From assembly GCA_964385465.1 (NCBI GenBank), contig CAYLPJ010000008.1, positions 1-64,000 on the forward strand: a stretch of DNA of 64,000 nucleotides, given 5' to 3'. Below, piece after piece: positions 33,456 through 42,638 of the stretch. Within the stretch, counting starts at the first letter, position 1. Each line of letters begins with the position of its first letter. The DNA comes from CAYLPJ01 sp964385465. Its GTDB lineage: Bacteria; Planctomycetota; Phycisphaerae; SM23-33. The notes beneath the pieces were generated by a model. That model did not search any database, was not told where the DNA came from, and worked only from the letters and a program-made list of their open reading frames with translations. The translations under genes and the position numbers were made by a program.

Positions 33456-36400
33456 ATGACACGTCTCCTTCGATCGGCGGCCTTTTGCGGCCTGGTGATC
33501 TCGTGCGTCTCCCTCGCCGGACCCGCCGGCGCGGCGGGTGTCTCCGCCAAGGATGTCCTCGACGCCACCGGCGTGACCGGCGGACTCGTCGTGCAGGTCG
33601 GCTGCGGCGACGGGCAACTCACCGCCGGGCTGGCCGAGAGGCCCGGCATGCTCGTCCATGCACTCGACGCCGACGCCGAGAAGGTCGCCGCCGCCCGACG
33701 CCGCCTCCGCGAGGCCGGGCTGTACGGGCGTGCGTCCGCCGAGCACTGGGCCGCCGACCGGCTGCCGCATGCCGACGGGCTGGCGCGGCTGGTGGTCTCG
33801 GCCGACCTCGGCAGCGTGCCCCTGGCCGAGGTCCTTCGCGTGCTCTGCCCCGGCGGGGTGGCGTACGTCCGCGGGGCCGACGGCTGGGCGAAGACCGTCA
33901 AGCCCCGCCCCGCGGAGATCGACGAATGGACGCACTACCTCCACGACGCGACCAACAACGCCGTCGCCGCCGACGACCGCGTCGGCCCGCCGAGGCACCT
34001 CCAGTGGGTGGCCCCCCCGAAGTACTGCCGAAGCCACGAGATCGACTCCAGCCTCAGCGCGTTGGTCACCGCGGGCGGCCGGATGTTTGCCATCCTCGAC
34101 GACGGGCTGATCGGCATTACCGACCCGCGGCTGCCGCAGAACTGGTCGCTGGTCGCGCGCGACGCCTACAGCGGCGTGCTCCTGTGGAAACGCCCCATGG
34201 ACAAGTGGGGGTGGCGGCAGTGGAAGCGAAACGCCCTGGAGGGCAAAGACTGGACGGGCCTTCGCGGCCAGCGGCTCCGCCTGCCGGGCGAGCTGGCCCG
34301 GCGGCTCGTGGCGGTCGGGCCGGGCAAGGGCGGCGCGGCCGGGGGGAGCGTGTTCGTCACGCTGAGCTACCGCGCCGCGGTGACGGAGCTGGACCCGGCC
34401 ACGGGGGAGGCCCGGCGTGAGCTGGCGGGCACGGCGGGGACCGACGAGATCGTCTGCGACGGTCGGCGACTGGCCCTGCGCGTCCGCGGCGACCTGGCCG
34501 GGGAAGACGCGAAGCTCGAGGGCGACCACGTCGTCGTCCTCGACGCCCGCACGGGCGAGCGGCTGTGGCAGCACGACGCGCGGCGCATCGTCCCGCTGAC
34601 GCTGGCGATGGTCGGCGAGCGCGTGGTGTACTTCGACGGGCGCGAGGTCGTCTGCCTCACCGCCGGCGGCGGCAAGGAGTTGTGGCGGACCGCACCCGCG
34701 CCGAAGGCCAAGCGCGTCCGGCGCGGGGGCACGACGCTCGTCGCCGACGAGAGCGTCGTCCTGCTTCACCGCGACGGGAAGGTCACCGGCTTCGACACGC
34801 GGTCGGGCAAGAAGCTCTGGTCGGCCGGGATCCCCGGCGGCCCGGGTATCGCCAACCCGCCGGACCTGTTCCTGGCCGGCGGGCTTGTCTGGGCGGGCAA
34901 GCGCCCCGAGGGGCGGGATCCCCGAACGGGCGAGGTCCGCCGCAAGCTGGAGCTCAGGAAGACCATCAGCCCCGGGCACCACTTCCGCTGCTATCGCAGC
35001 AAGGCCACGGAGAACTACCTGCTCTGGCCCAAGCGCGGCGTGGAGTTCCTGGACGTCGGCGGCGAGGGCAGGCACAGCCGTCACGACTGGCTTCGCGGGC
35101 CCTGCAAGTACGGCCTGCTGCCCGCCAACGGCCTGCTGTACTGCCCGCCGCACCAGTGCTTCTGCTACCCGGGCGTGAAACTGTCCGGCATGAACGCCGT
35201 GGCGGCGGCGCGGGAGGACGCCCCCGGCGAGGCGCTGCCGCGCCACGTCCGCGGCCCGGCGTACGGCTCGGCCGTCGGCGCGGCCAAGGATGCGCCGGGC
35301 GACTGGCCCACGTTGCGCCACGACGCGGCCCGCAGCGGCACGGCCGGTTGCGACGTGCCCGCCGACGCCGCCGAGCTCTGGCGGGCGAAGCTCACCGGGC
35401 GAATCAGCCAGCCGGTCGCCGCCGGCGGGCGGGTGTACGTCGCCGAGATCGACGCCCACCGCCTGCGCTGCCTGGATGCCGCCGACGGCTCGGGTGTGTG
35501 GGATCACACCGCCGGCGGGCGGATCGACAGCCCGCCGACCGTCCGAGACGGGCTGGTGGTCTTCGGCTCGCACGACGGGTGGGTCACCTGCCTCCGCGCC
35601 GACGACGGGCGCACGGTCTGGCGCTTCCGCGGCGGGCCGAGGGAGCGGCGGATCGTCTCCTACGGGCAGGTTGCCTCGGCCTGGCCGGTCCACGGCAGCG
35701 TGCTGGTCCTGCCCGCGCCCGGGGGCGAAGGGCAACTGGCGTATTTCGCCGCCGGGCGATCGAGCTACCTCGACGGCGGGATCCACCTCCACGCCCTCGA
35801 CCTGGCCACCGGGCGGCCCCGCTACCACGCACGGCTCGACGGGCCGCACCCGGACATCCGCGAGGACGAGGGTCGGCCGTTCGACATGGAAGGGACCCTC
35901 GCCGACGTGCTGGTCAGCGACGGGGAGCACCTGTACATGTACCAGCGGGTGTTCGACCGCAAACTCGCGGAAGTCGAGGCCCCGCGGGTGACGCGGATGG
36001 GTGACCGCAGGGTCGGCCGGCATCTGTTCGCCACGGCGGGGCTGCTGGACGGCACGTGGTGGAACCGCACGTTCTGGATGTACTCCGAGCGCTGGCCGGG
36101 GTTCTACATCGCCAACCAGGCCCCCAAGGCCGGTCAGATCCTCTGCTTCGACGACGAGACGACCTACGGCGTGAAGTGCTACACGCGGCGGAACCGCCAC
36201 AGCCCGATGCACTTCCCGGGCACGGACGGCTACCTGCTGTTCGCCGACGACAACGACACCGAGCCTGCGCTGTACGACGGCAAGGGCGAGCCGAAGCCGA
36301 TCCGCTGGCTGCCCAAGCTCAACCCCGCGATCCGTCACACGCTGACGATGAAGGCGGTGGACTTCGACAAGGGGATCGGCTTCACGCGGACGAAGCCGGC

Positions 36401-36683
36401 GAAGTGGCAGCGGGCGGTGGGCGTGCGGATGCGGGCGCTGGTGCTCGCCGGCGAGACGCTCTTCGCCGCCGGCCCGCCGGACGTGCTCGACGAGAACGAC
36501 CCCCTCGCCGCCTTCGAGGGCCGCAAGGGCGCCAGGCTCCTCGCCTTCCGCGCCGCCGACGGCGAGAAGATCACCGAGCGCCCGCTGAAGGCCCTGCCGG
36601 TCTTCGACGGCCTCGTTGCGGCCAACGGCAAGCTGCTGCTGGCCTGCACCAACGGCGAGCTGATCTGTCTGGGCGCGAAGTGA
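33456..36683 (+). CDS. Secreted methyltransferase-like / PQQ-type beta-propeller fusion, copy 2
   Basis: 1075 residues with a signal peptide (LRSAAFCGLVISCVSLAGPAGA) and AAAGGAG before the ATG. Architecture as in copy 1: methyltransferase-like residues ~30-150 with motif I QVGCGDGQL and an acidic second strand (HALDAD), the joint KPRPAEIDEWTHYLHD near 150-165, then propeller blades (VTELDPATGEARR; RCLDAADGSGVWDH). A middle Cys-bearing segment (PPHQCFCYPG) and the AAGPPDVLDENDPLAAFEGRKG end are shared with the other copies. Of the three its methyltransferase-like part looks best preserved. Copy 3 follows 31 bp later. Confidence 0.88.
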   Translation: MTRLLRSAAFCGLVISCVSLAGPAGAAGVSAKDVLDATGVTGGLVVQVGCGDGQLTAGLAERPGMLVHALDADAEKVAAARRRLREAGLYGRASAEHWAADRLPHADGLARLVVSADLGSVPLAEVLRVLCPGGVAYVRGADGWAKTVKPRPAEIDEWTHYLHDATNNAVAADDRVGPPRHLQWVAPPKYCRSHEIDSSLSALVTAGGRMFAILDDGLIGITDPRLPQNWSLVARDAYSGVLLWKRPMDKWGWRQWKRNALEGKDWTGLRGQRLRLPGELARRLVAVGPGKGGAAGGSVFVTLSYRAAVTELDPATGEARRELAGTAGTDEIVCDGRRLALRVRGDLAGEDAKLEGDHVVVLDARTGERLWQHDARRIVPLTLAMVGERVVYFDGREVVCLTAGGGKELWRTAPAPKAKRVRRGGTTLVADESVVLLHRDGKVTGFDTRSGKKLWSAGIPGGPGIANPPDLFLAGGLVWAGKRPEGRDPRTGEVRRKLELRKTISPGHHFRCYRSKATENYLLWPKRGVEFLDVGGEGRHSRHDWLRGPCKYGLLPANGLLYCPPHQCFCYPGVKLSGMNAVAAAREDAPGEALPRHVRGPAYGSAVGAAKDAPGDWPTLRHDAARSGTAGCDVPADAAELWRAKLTGRISQPVAAGGRVYVAEIDAHRLRCLDAADGSGVWDHTAGGRIDSPPTVRDGLVVFGSHDGWVTCLRADDGRTVWRFRGGPRERRIVSYGQVASAWPVHGSVLVLPAPGGEGQLAYFAAGRSSYLDGGIHLHALDLATGRPRYHARLDGPHPDIREDEGRPFDMEGTLADVLVSDGEHLYMYQRVFDRKLAEVEAPRVTRMGDRRVGRHLFATAGLLDGTWWNRTFWMYSERWPGFYIANQAPKAGQILCFDDETTYGVKCYTRRNRHSPMHFPGTDGYLLFADDNDTEPALYDGKGEPKPIRWLPKLNPAIRHTLTMKAVDFDKGIGFTRTKPAKWQRAVGVRMRALVLAGETLFAAGPPDVLDENDPLAAFEGRKGARLLAFRAADGEKITERPLKALPVFDGLVAANGKLLLACTNGELICLGAK

Positions 36684-36714
36684 GCCGCCAGACCGCACGA
36701 AAGGACCGACGCCA

Positions 36715-39700
36715 ATGGACGGGTTCGTGAAGCTCGGGCGGACCGCGGCCGTCGCGACGCTGCTGCTGGCAGGCGGGCTGTGCCCGGCTGCCGCCGATGA
36801 CGCCCGCGAGCTGATCGGCGCCTCCGGCGTCCGCGGCGGGCTGATCGTTCACGTCGGCTGCGGCGATGGCGAGCTGACCGCCGCGCTGCGGGTCGGGGAG
36901 GCCTTCGGCGTCCACGGCCTCGACCGCGACCCGCGGAACGTCGCCGCCTCACGCGAGCGCCTGCGCAAGGCCGGGCTGTACGGGCCGGTCGCCGTGGCCC
37001 TGTGGCGGGGCGAGGCGCTGCCGTACATCACCAATCTCGTGAACCTGCTGGTCGTCGACGCCGGCGCGGACGTGCCCGAGGCCGAGGCCCTCCGCGTCCT
37101 CGCCCCCGGCGGCGTGGCCATGGTCCGGCGGGGCCGGGGATGGCGCAGGATCGTCAAGCCCCGCCCCGGCGCCATCGACGAGTGGACGCACTACCTCCAC
37201 GACCCGTCGAACAACGCCGTTGCCGACGACACCGTCGTCGGGCCGCCGCGGCGGTACCAGTGGGTGGCCCGACCCCGGTGGAGCCGCCACCACGACCACA
37301 TGTCGTCGGTCAGCGCGACGGTCTCGGCCGGCGGGCGGGTGTTCGCCATCCTCGACGAGGGCCCCGCGGCGATCATCCAGCTTCCGCCGCGGTGGCGACT
37401 GGTCGCGAGGGACGCGTTCAACGGCACGCTGCTGTGGAAGCGGCAGGTGGGGCCGTGGCATCCTCACATGTGGCCGTTCAAGTCCGGCCCGGCGCAGCTT
37501 CCCCGGCGGCTGGTCGCCTCGGGTGATCGCGTGTACGTCACGCGGGCGATCGACGGGCCGCTGGAGGCCCTCGACGCCGCCACCGGCGAGACCGTCCGCA
37601 CGTACGAGGGCACCGCCGGCACCGAAGAGGTGCTGCTCAGCGACGGGGTGCTCCTGCTGCTGGTCCGCCCTGACCCCGCCCTGCCGACCTACACCCCCAA
37701 GGCCGCGTGGATCGCCACCGAACGCGACCGCGTGGGCAAGGAGAAGGCCCGGGACGGGCGGGGCCGGCGGGTCCTGGCCGTCGAGGCCCGGACCGGCAAG
37801 CGCCTCTGGGCCGCCGACTCCGCCGTGGATGCGCTGACCCTCGCCGCCGACGCCGACGGTGTGTACTTCCACGACGGCGAGCGGATCGTCTCGCTCGCCC
37901 GCGGCGACGGTGCCGTTCGATGGCGGAGCGAGCCGATCGGCCGCCGCGAGGAATTGTGGCCCGGCTACGCGACGACGCTCGTCGTCCGGGACGGCGTGGT
38001 GCTCTTCAGCGGCCTGCTGGGCAAGGTGACGGCCGTCTCCGCCGAGACGGGCGAGCGGCTCTGGCGGGGCCCCCAGCCCCCGTCGGGCTACTACTCGCCG
38101 GAGGACCTGCTGGTCATCGACGGGCGGGTCTGGACGGCGGCGGTGACCAAGGGCGGGCACTCCGGCGAGGCCGTCGGTCGGAACATCCGCACGGGCAAGG
38201 TGGAGGTCCGCTTCCGCCCGGACGTGCGGACGTACTGGTTCCACCACCGCTGCCACCGGGCCAAGGCGACGGTCAACTACCTGCTGCTCTCGCGGACGGG
38301 GATCGAGTTCGTGGACGTCCGCCGCCGGAGCTGGCAGATTCACCACTGGACACGGGGGGCCTGCCTTCTGGGCATCATGCCCTGCAACGGCCTGGTCTAC
38401 ACCCCGCCGCACCCCTGCGCATGCTACCAGGAGGCCAAGCTGCACGGGTTCGGCGCGCTGGCCCCGGCGGCAGACAAGCCGCAGGCCGAGCCGGCGCCGC
38501 GGCGGAGCGTTGGCGAGGCGACGGTCCCAGCCGCCGAGGCCGCGCGGACCGACGCCGCCGACTGGCCCACCTACCGCCGCGACGCCGCCCGCAGCGGCGC
38601 GACGGCCGCCGAGGTGCCCGCCGAGCTCGCCGTCGCCTGGCGGACCCCGCTGGCCGGGCCGCTGAGCAGCCTCACCGCCGCCGGCGGGCGCGTGTTCGTC
38701 GCCGAGATCGACCGCCACGCCGTCTCCGCCCTCGACGCCGAGACCGGCAGGCTGCTCTGGCGGTTCACGGCCGGGGGGCGCGTGGACTCCCCGCCGACCG
38801 TCTGGCGGGGGCGGGTGATCTTCGGCTCGGCCGACGGGGCCGTCACCTGCCTGAGCGCCGCCGACGGTCAACGCATCTGGCGGTTCCGCGCCGCCCCTCG
38901 CGACCGCCGCATGAGCGCGTGGGGGCAGATCGAGAGCACCCATCCGGTCCACGGCAGCGTGCTGGTGCGGTCGGCCGGGGACGGCGAGGCCGCGACGGTC
39001 TACGCCGTCGCCGGGCGGTCGATGTTCCTCGACGGCGGGCTGCGGCTGGTGAGGCTGGGCGCCGCCGGCGGCGAGCTGCTCGGCGAGACCGTCCTGGCCG
39101 ACACAGCCCCGGGCACGCCGAAGGGCCTCCAGGCCGGCGTGCGGCACCTGAACATGCCCGTCGCACTGCCGGACGTGCTCAGCTGCGACGGCGAGACCCT
39201 CGGCATGCGGTCGCTGCGGCTGGGGCTGGACGGCAAGCGCCGCTCGGGCAAGCGACGCGGCGGCGGGGCGCACCTGTTCAGCCCGTCGGGGTTGCTGGAC
39301 GGCACGTGGTTCCACCGGTCGTACTGGATCTACGGGCGCAGCTACGCCTCCGGCTGCTCGGGCTGGTTCCAGGCCGGACGGAAGGCCCCCGCCGGGCGCA
39401 TCCTGGTTGTCGGCCCCGACACCGTCTACGGCTACGGGCGAAAGGCCGACTACTTCCGCTGGACCACGCCGGTCGAGCACGAGCTGTTCGCCGCCGGCCG
39501 CGACGCCGGGCTCGTCCGCCGCAAGGTGGGCAAGCAGACGGGGCACACGTTCTTCCACCGTTCGCCCACCGAGCCGAAGAAGGCCTGGTCGCGCCCGATC
39601 GGCCTGTACGCCCGCGCGATGGTCCTGGCCGGGCCGACGCTCTTCGTCGCCGGCCCGCCGGACACGATCGACGAGGAGCAGGTCTACGCCAACTACCCCG

Positions 39701-39912
39701 CCGTCGCCGGCGGGAAGGAGTTGCTCGCCCAGCGCGAGGCCATCGAGGGCCGCGGCGGCGGCATCCTCCTGGCCGTCCGCGCCGCCGACGGGCAGACCTT
39801 GGCCGAGCGAGAGCTCGACGCCCCGCCGGCGTGGGACGCGCTGATCGCCGCCGGCGGGCGCCTTTACCTCGCGACCACCGCCGGGGAGATCGTCTGCCTG
39901 AAGGGCGAGTAG
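36715..39912 (+). CDS. Secreted methyltransferase-like / PQQ-type beta-propeller fusion, copy 3
   Basis: 1065 residues with a signal (RTAAVATLLLAGGLCPAAAD). AAAGGA lies 9-10 nt upstream. Motif I HVGCGDGEL and second-strand acid HGLDRD are present (~40-65), then KPRPGAIDEWTHYLHD (~150-165). Two propeller halves follow (LEALDAATGETVRTY; SALDAETGRLLWRF), split near residue 600 by ADWPTYRRDAARSG, which starts the second half in all three copies. PPHPCACYQ matches the Cys segment of the others. It is translated with copy 2 and converges on the DUF1080 gene 4 bp away. Confidence 0.88.
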   Translation: MDGFVKLGRTAAVATLLLAGGLCPAAADDARELIGASGVRGGLIVHVGCGDGELTAALRVGEAFGVHGLDRDPRNVAASRERLRKAGLYGPVAVALWRGEALPYITNLVNLLVVDAGADVPEAEALRVLAPGGVAMVRRGRGWRRIVKPRPGAIDEWTHYLHDPSNNAVADDTVVGPPRRYQWVARPRWSRHHDHMSSVSATVSAGGRVFAILDEGPAAIIQLPPRWRLVARDAFNGTLLWKRQVGPWHPHMWPFKSGPAQLPRRLVASGDRVYVTRAIDGPLEALDAATGETVRTYEGTAGTEEVLLSDGVLLLLVRPDPALPTYTPKAAWIATERDRVGKEKARDGRGRRVLAVEARTGKRLWAADSAVDALTLAADADGVYFHDGERIVSLARGDGAVRWRSEPIGRREELWPGYATTLVVRDGVVLFSGLLGKVTAVSAETGERLWRGPQPPSGYYSPEDLLVIDGRVWTAAVTKGGHSGEAVGRNIRTGKVEVRFRPDVRTYWFHHRCHRAKATVNYLLLSRTGIEFVDVRRRSWQIHHWTRGACLLGIMPCNGLVYTPPHPCACYQEAKLHGFGALAPAADKPQAEPAPRRSVGEATVPAAEAARTDAADWPTYRRDAARSGATAAEVPAELAVAWRTPLAGPLSSLTAAGGRVFVAEIDRHAVSALDAETGRLLWRFTAGGRVDSPPTVWRGRVIFGSADGAVTCLSAADGQRIWRFRAAPRDRRMSAWGQIESTHPVHGSVLVRSAGDGEAATVYAVAGRSMFLDGGLRLVRLGAAGGELLGETVLADTAPGTPKGLQAGVRHLNMPVALPDVLSCDGETLGMRSLRLGLDGKRRSGKRRGGGAHLFSPSGLLDGTWFHRSYWIYGRSYASGCSGWFQAGRKAPAGRILVVGPDTVYGYGRKADYFRWTTPVEHELFAAGRDAGLVRRKVGKQTGHTFFHRSPTEPKKAWSRPIGLYARAMVLAGPTLFVAGPPDTIDEEQVYANYPAVAGGKELLAQREAIEGRGGGILLAVRAADGQTLAERELDAPPAWDALIAAGGRLYLATTAGEIVCLKGE

Positions 39913-39916
39913 GCGC

Positions 39917-40597
39917 CTACTCCTCCAGCTTCCGCAGGCGGATGTCGCGGATCGCGCCGTGGGTCTGCCACGTGGCGATGCCCAGGGGGCGGGAGAGGTC
40001 GACTTCCGGACGGATGGAGATTTTCCGGCCGGCGCGGGCGACGTCGATGATCCGCTCGCCGTCCAGCCAGGCGCGGATGTGCTCGTCGGTGACGCGCAGG
40101 CGGACGTCGTACCACCGGCCGTTCTCGAAGACCATTTCCTGCGAGGTCTCGTTGAGGCTGGCGTCCTCCTCGTCGAGGCTGGAGAGCCCGACGGTTGTGC
40201 CTCCCCACCCGCCGAGGATCAGCGAGCAGTTGTCGGGGCCCACCGGGAACGTCAGGCCGCAGAAGAAGTCGTTCCTCGCGACGCGCATGGCCTGGAGGGT
40301 GATCTCGTAGTTGTCGCGCGGGATCTCGCCGGTGTAGGTCGCGCCGCTGCACATGTCTCCGGGGAGGATGTGCATCGCGCCGTCGACGACCTTCACCTCG
40401 CCCGAGCCGCCCCACTGGGGCGTCTTCCAGCCTTCCAGCGTCTTGCCGTCGAACAGCAGCCGACCGGTGGGCCGCGTGGCGGCGGGCTCCGTGGCAGGTC
40501 GCGTGGTCGGCACGGTGGCCGGGGGCGTCTCGGCGCAACCGCAGCAGAGAAGCAGCAGGAGGGATGCGAGGGCGATGGGTCGTCGGTGCCGGGTCAT
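39917..40597 (-). CDS. DUF1080 lipoprotein (3-keto-glycoside hydrolase-like)
   Basis: A 226-residue lipoprotein: lipobox LLCCGC (Cys ~20) after ALASLLLL, then a Thr/Pro/Ala-rich linker. Residues ~55-225 form the DUF1080 jelly-roll (LLFDGKTLEGWKTP ... EIRLRVTDEHIRAWLDGERI), a fold shared with concanavalin-like lectins. Members have been linked to hydrolysis of 3-keto-disaccharides. The start at 40597 is preceded by AGGGAGAAACC. It is divergent from the Rrf2 operon. Confidence 0.85.
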   Translation of the reverse strand: MTRHRRPIALASLLLLLCCGCAETPPATVPTTRPATEPAATRPTGRLLFDGKTLEGWKTPQWGGSGEVKVVDGAMHILPGDMCSGATYTGEIPRDNYEITLQAMRVARNDFFCGLTFPVGPDNCSLILGGWGGTTVGLSSLDEEDASLNETSQEMVFENGRWYDVRLRVTDEHIRAWLDGERIIDVARAGRKISIRPEVDLSRPLGIATWQTHGAIRDIRLRKLEE

Positions 40598-40757
40598 CTC
40601 GGGTTTCTCCCTGGTGCGTGGGTCGGCCCGGGCTCGTCCGACCGTCGGCGCTGCGGATGGTCGGGCTTCTGCCGCGGGGGTCTCATCGGTTGGTTGAACG
40701 CTCGGGGCAGGAAACGAGAACGGTTTTTCGAGTCCCTTGCGCCGCGGCGGGCTAAAA

Positions 40758-40774
40758 TGGACAGAGAATGTCCA
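40758..40774. promoter_or_regulatory. Palindrome before the Rrf2 gene, possible autoregulatory operator
   Basis: TGGACA GAGAA TGTCCA: perfect 6-bp arms, 5-bp centre. It overlaps the end of a -10-like TAAAAT (40753-40758) and lies 27 bp before the start codon. Overlap with the promoter suggests repression; Rrf2 proteins commonly control their own operon. Confidence 0.6.
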
Positions 40775-40800
40775 CAATGCAACATTTGCCGCGGTGAACC

Positions 40801-41238
40801 ATGCAGATCACCCGCACGGCCGACTATGCCCTACGCGTGGTGGTCCACCTGGCCGGGCGGCGGGACGAGGGTCCCGTCGCGGCCTCGGAGATCGCCGCCG
40901 AGCAGGACATCCCGCGGGACTATGTCGCCAAGGTGCTCCAGGCGCTGTCCCGCGGGGGGATCGTTCACTCCGTCCCGGGCCGGGGCGGCGGGGCGGTCCT
41001 GATGCGCGATCCGGGAGAGATCACGGTTCTGGACGTCGTCCAGGCCGCCGACGGGCCGGTCACCCTCAACCGGTGCCTGGTCCGCCCCGGCGAATGCCCG
41101 CGGGACCGCTTCTGTGCGGTCCACTCGTTCTGGCATGAGGTGCAGGAGGCGCTGGTCGCCAAGCTCTCGTCCAGGACGGTCGCGGACTTCCGCGACGCCG
41201 AAGCCGCCGCCAGGTCGACATCAGGAGACGACGACTGA
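40801..41238 (+). CDS. Rrf2-family transcriptional regulator, probable Fe-S sensor
   Basis: A 145-residue protein. The N-terminal winged helix is typical (MQITRTADYALRVVVHLAGR ... IPRDYVAKVLQALSRGGIVHSVPGRGGGAVL). Three cysteines sit in the sensor loop (CLVRPGECPRDRFC, ~100-113), as in IscR/NsrR proteins that hold a [2Fe-2S] or [4Fe-4S] cluster. Its stop codon overlaps the first base of the next gene (41238), so it is co-transcribed with the cytochrome genes. An iron-sulfur, oxygen or nitric-oxide response is likely. Confidence 0.93.
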   Translation: MQITRTADYALRVVVHLAGRRDEGPVAASEIAAEQDIPRDYVAKVLQALSRGGIVHSVPGRGGGAVLMRDPGEITVLDVVQAADGPVTLNRCLVRPGECPRDRFCAVHSFWHEVQEALVAKLSSRTVADFRDAEAAARSTSGDDD

Positions 41239-42638
41239 TGGAGTACCCGATTCTCGACGTGCCCATGCTGGGAGGCAGCCTCCTGATCGCCGGCATGGCC
41301 ATCTTTCATGCCTTCATCGCACACTTCTCGGTCGGCAGCGGCTTCCTCATGGCCTGGGGGGAGCGGCGGGCCATCCGCGACGGCGACACGGGCCTGCGCT
41401 CGGCACTGAGGCGGTACGGCTTCGGCGTGCTCTTGGTGCCCTACGTCCTCGGCACGGTCACCGGGGTGGGCATCTGGTTCACCATCGCCCTGGTCAGCCC
41501 CCGCGCCGTCAGCCTGCTCATCCACCAGTTCGTCTGGGACTGGGCCATCGAGTGGGTCTTCTTCCTCGTGGAGGGCACGGCCATCTTCGTCTACGTCCTG
41601 CTCTGGGACCGCCTCGAAGCCCGCACGCACAACCGCGTCGGCTGGGTGTTCGCCATCACCAGCCTGCTGACGCTCTTCGTCATCAACGCCATCCTCAGCT
41701 TCATGCTCACCACGGGCACGTGGCAGCCCGGCGCGGCGGGGACGCTCAACTGGCGGGGCATCCTCAACCCCACGTACCTGCCGACGTCGCTGGCGCGGGT
41801 CTGCGTGTCGCTGGCGCTGGCGGGTGTGGCGGGGGTGGTGCTGGCCGCCCTGGACCCGAAACTCACCGATGCCGCCCGGCGGCGGCTGACGCGTATCTCC
41901 TACGGCTTCATGGTGCCCATGGTCCTCGTCCCGCCGCTGGCGGTCTGGACGTGGAGCCGGCTCTCCCAGCGCGCCCGGGACTTCCTCGACGGCGGCGCGC
42001 CGGCGATGGTGCTGTTCCTCGGCTTCGGCGTCGCCTGCGCGACCATCCTCTTCCTGGCCGCCATGGTCGCGCTCTGGCGAAAGGACGACCGCCCAGGCAC
42101 GGTCGGGGCCATCGCGATGTGCCTGGTGGCCTTCGTCGCTTTCGGGGCCATGGAGTTCGTCCGAGAGGGCGTCCGCAAACCCTACGTCGTGGAAGGCTTC
42201 ATGTATTCCACCGGCCTGACCGTCGCCGACGCCCGCGACGTCGACCCGGACTACACCATCGAGCGCACGCAGCGTGACGGGCTGCTCCCCGCGGCCGTGT
42301 GGGCCCTGCCGCCCGGGCGGAGCGTCGAGGAGCTCTCCACCGTCGAGCGGGGCCGGTGCGTCTACCGCGCCGCGTGCAAGCGCTGCCACGAGATCGAGGG
42401 CTACAATGCCCTTCGCCCGCTGGTGAACGGCTGGTCCCGGGAGACGATCCGAGAGGTCCTCGACCGCATGGACGAGATCAAGCCTTCCATGCCGCCGTTT
42501 CCGGGAAACGAGCGGGACAAGGCGGACCTGACCGAGATGCTCGCCGAACTGTCCGGCGCACCCCCGGACGGTCGCATGACCCGCGCGGGGCCCGAAGCCC
42601 CCCTCCCTGCCGCCGCGACAGCGAGAGGTGACCGATGA
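41238..42638 (+). CDS. Cytochrome bd-like subunit I with C-terminal cytochrome c domain
   Basis: A 466-residue membrane protein. Residues ~1-325 have about nine membrane segments resembling CydA: an early His (IFHAFIAHFSVGSGF), an Ile-Glu...Glu pair (AIEWVFFLVEGT) and WDRLEARTH, matching the region that holds the E99/E107/H126 cluster of E. coli CydA. No quinol-binding Q-loop is evident. Residues ~360-435 are a c-type cytochrome: CKRCH (380-384) and a probable axial Met in SMPPFPG (~417). This arrangement suggests electron exchange with a periplasmic carrier rather than plain quinol oxidation. It overlaps the next gene by 4 bp. Confidence 0.85.
   Translation: MEYPILDVPMLGGSLLIAGMAIFHAFIAHFSVGSGFLMAWGERRAIRDGDTGLRSALRRYGFGVLLVPYVLGTVTGVGIWFTIALVSPRAVSLLIHQFVWDWAIEWVFFLVEGTAIFVYVLLWDRLEARTHNRVGWVFAITSLLTLFVINAILSFMLTTGTWQPGAAGTLNWRGILNPTYLPTSLARVCVSLALAGVAGVVLAALDPKLTDAARRRLTRISYGFMVPMVLVPPLAVWTWSRLSQRARDFLDGGAPAMVLFLGFGVACATILFLAAMVALWRKDDRPGTVGAIAMCLVAFVAFGAMEFVREGVRKPYVVEGFMYSTGLTVADARDVDPDYTIERTQRDGLLPAAVWALPPGRSVEELSTVERGRCVYRAACKRCHEIEGYNALRPLVNGWSRETIREVLDRMDEIKPSMPPFPGNERDKADLTEMLAELSGAPPDGRMTRAGPEAPLPAAATARGDR

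Noticed and set aside
33240..36698. 1152-codon leftward frame opposite propeller copy 2
   Set aside because: Arg/Pro/Val-rich composition, no motifs; the plus strand encodes a family present three times.
36949..39558. 869-codon leftward frame opposite propeller copy 3
   Set aside because: Same reasons; the stop-free state is explained by high GC.
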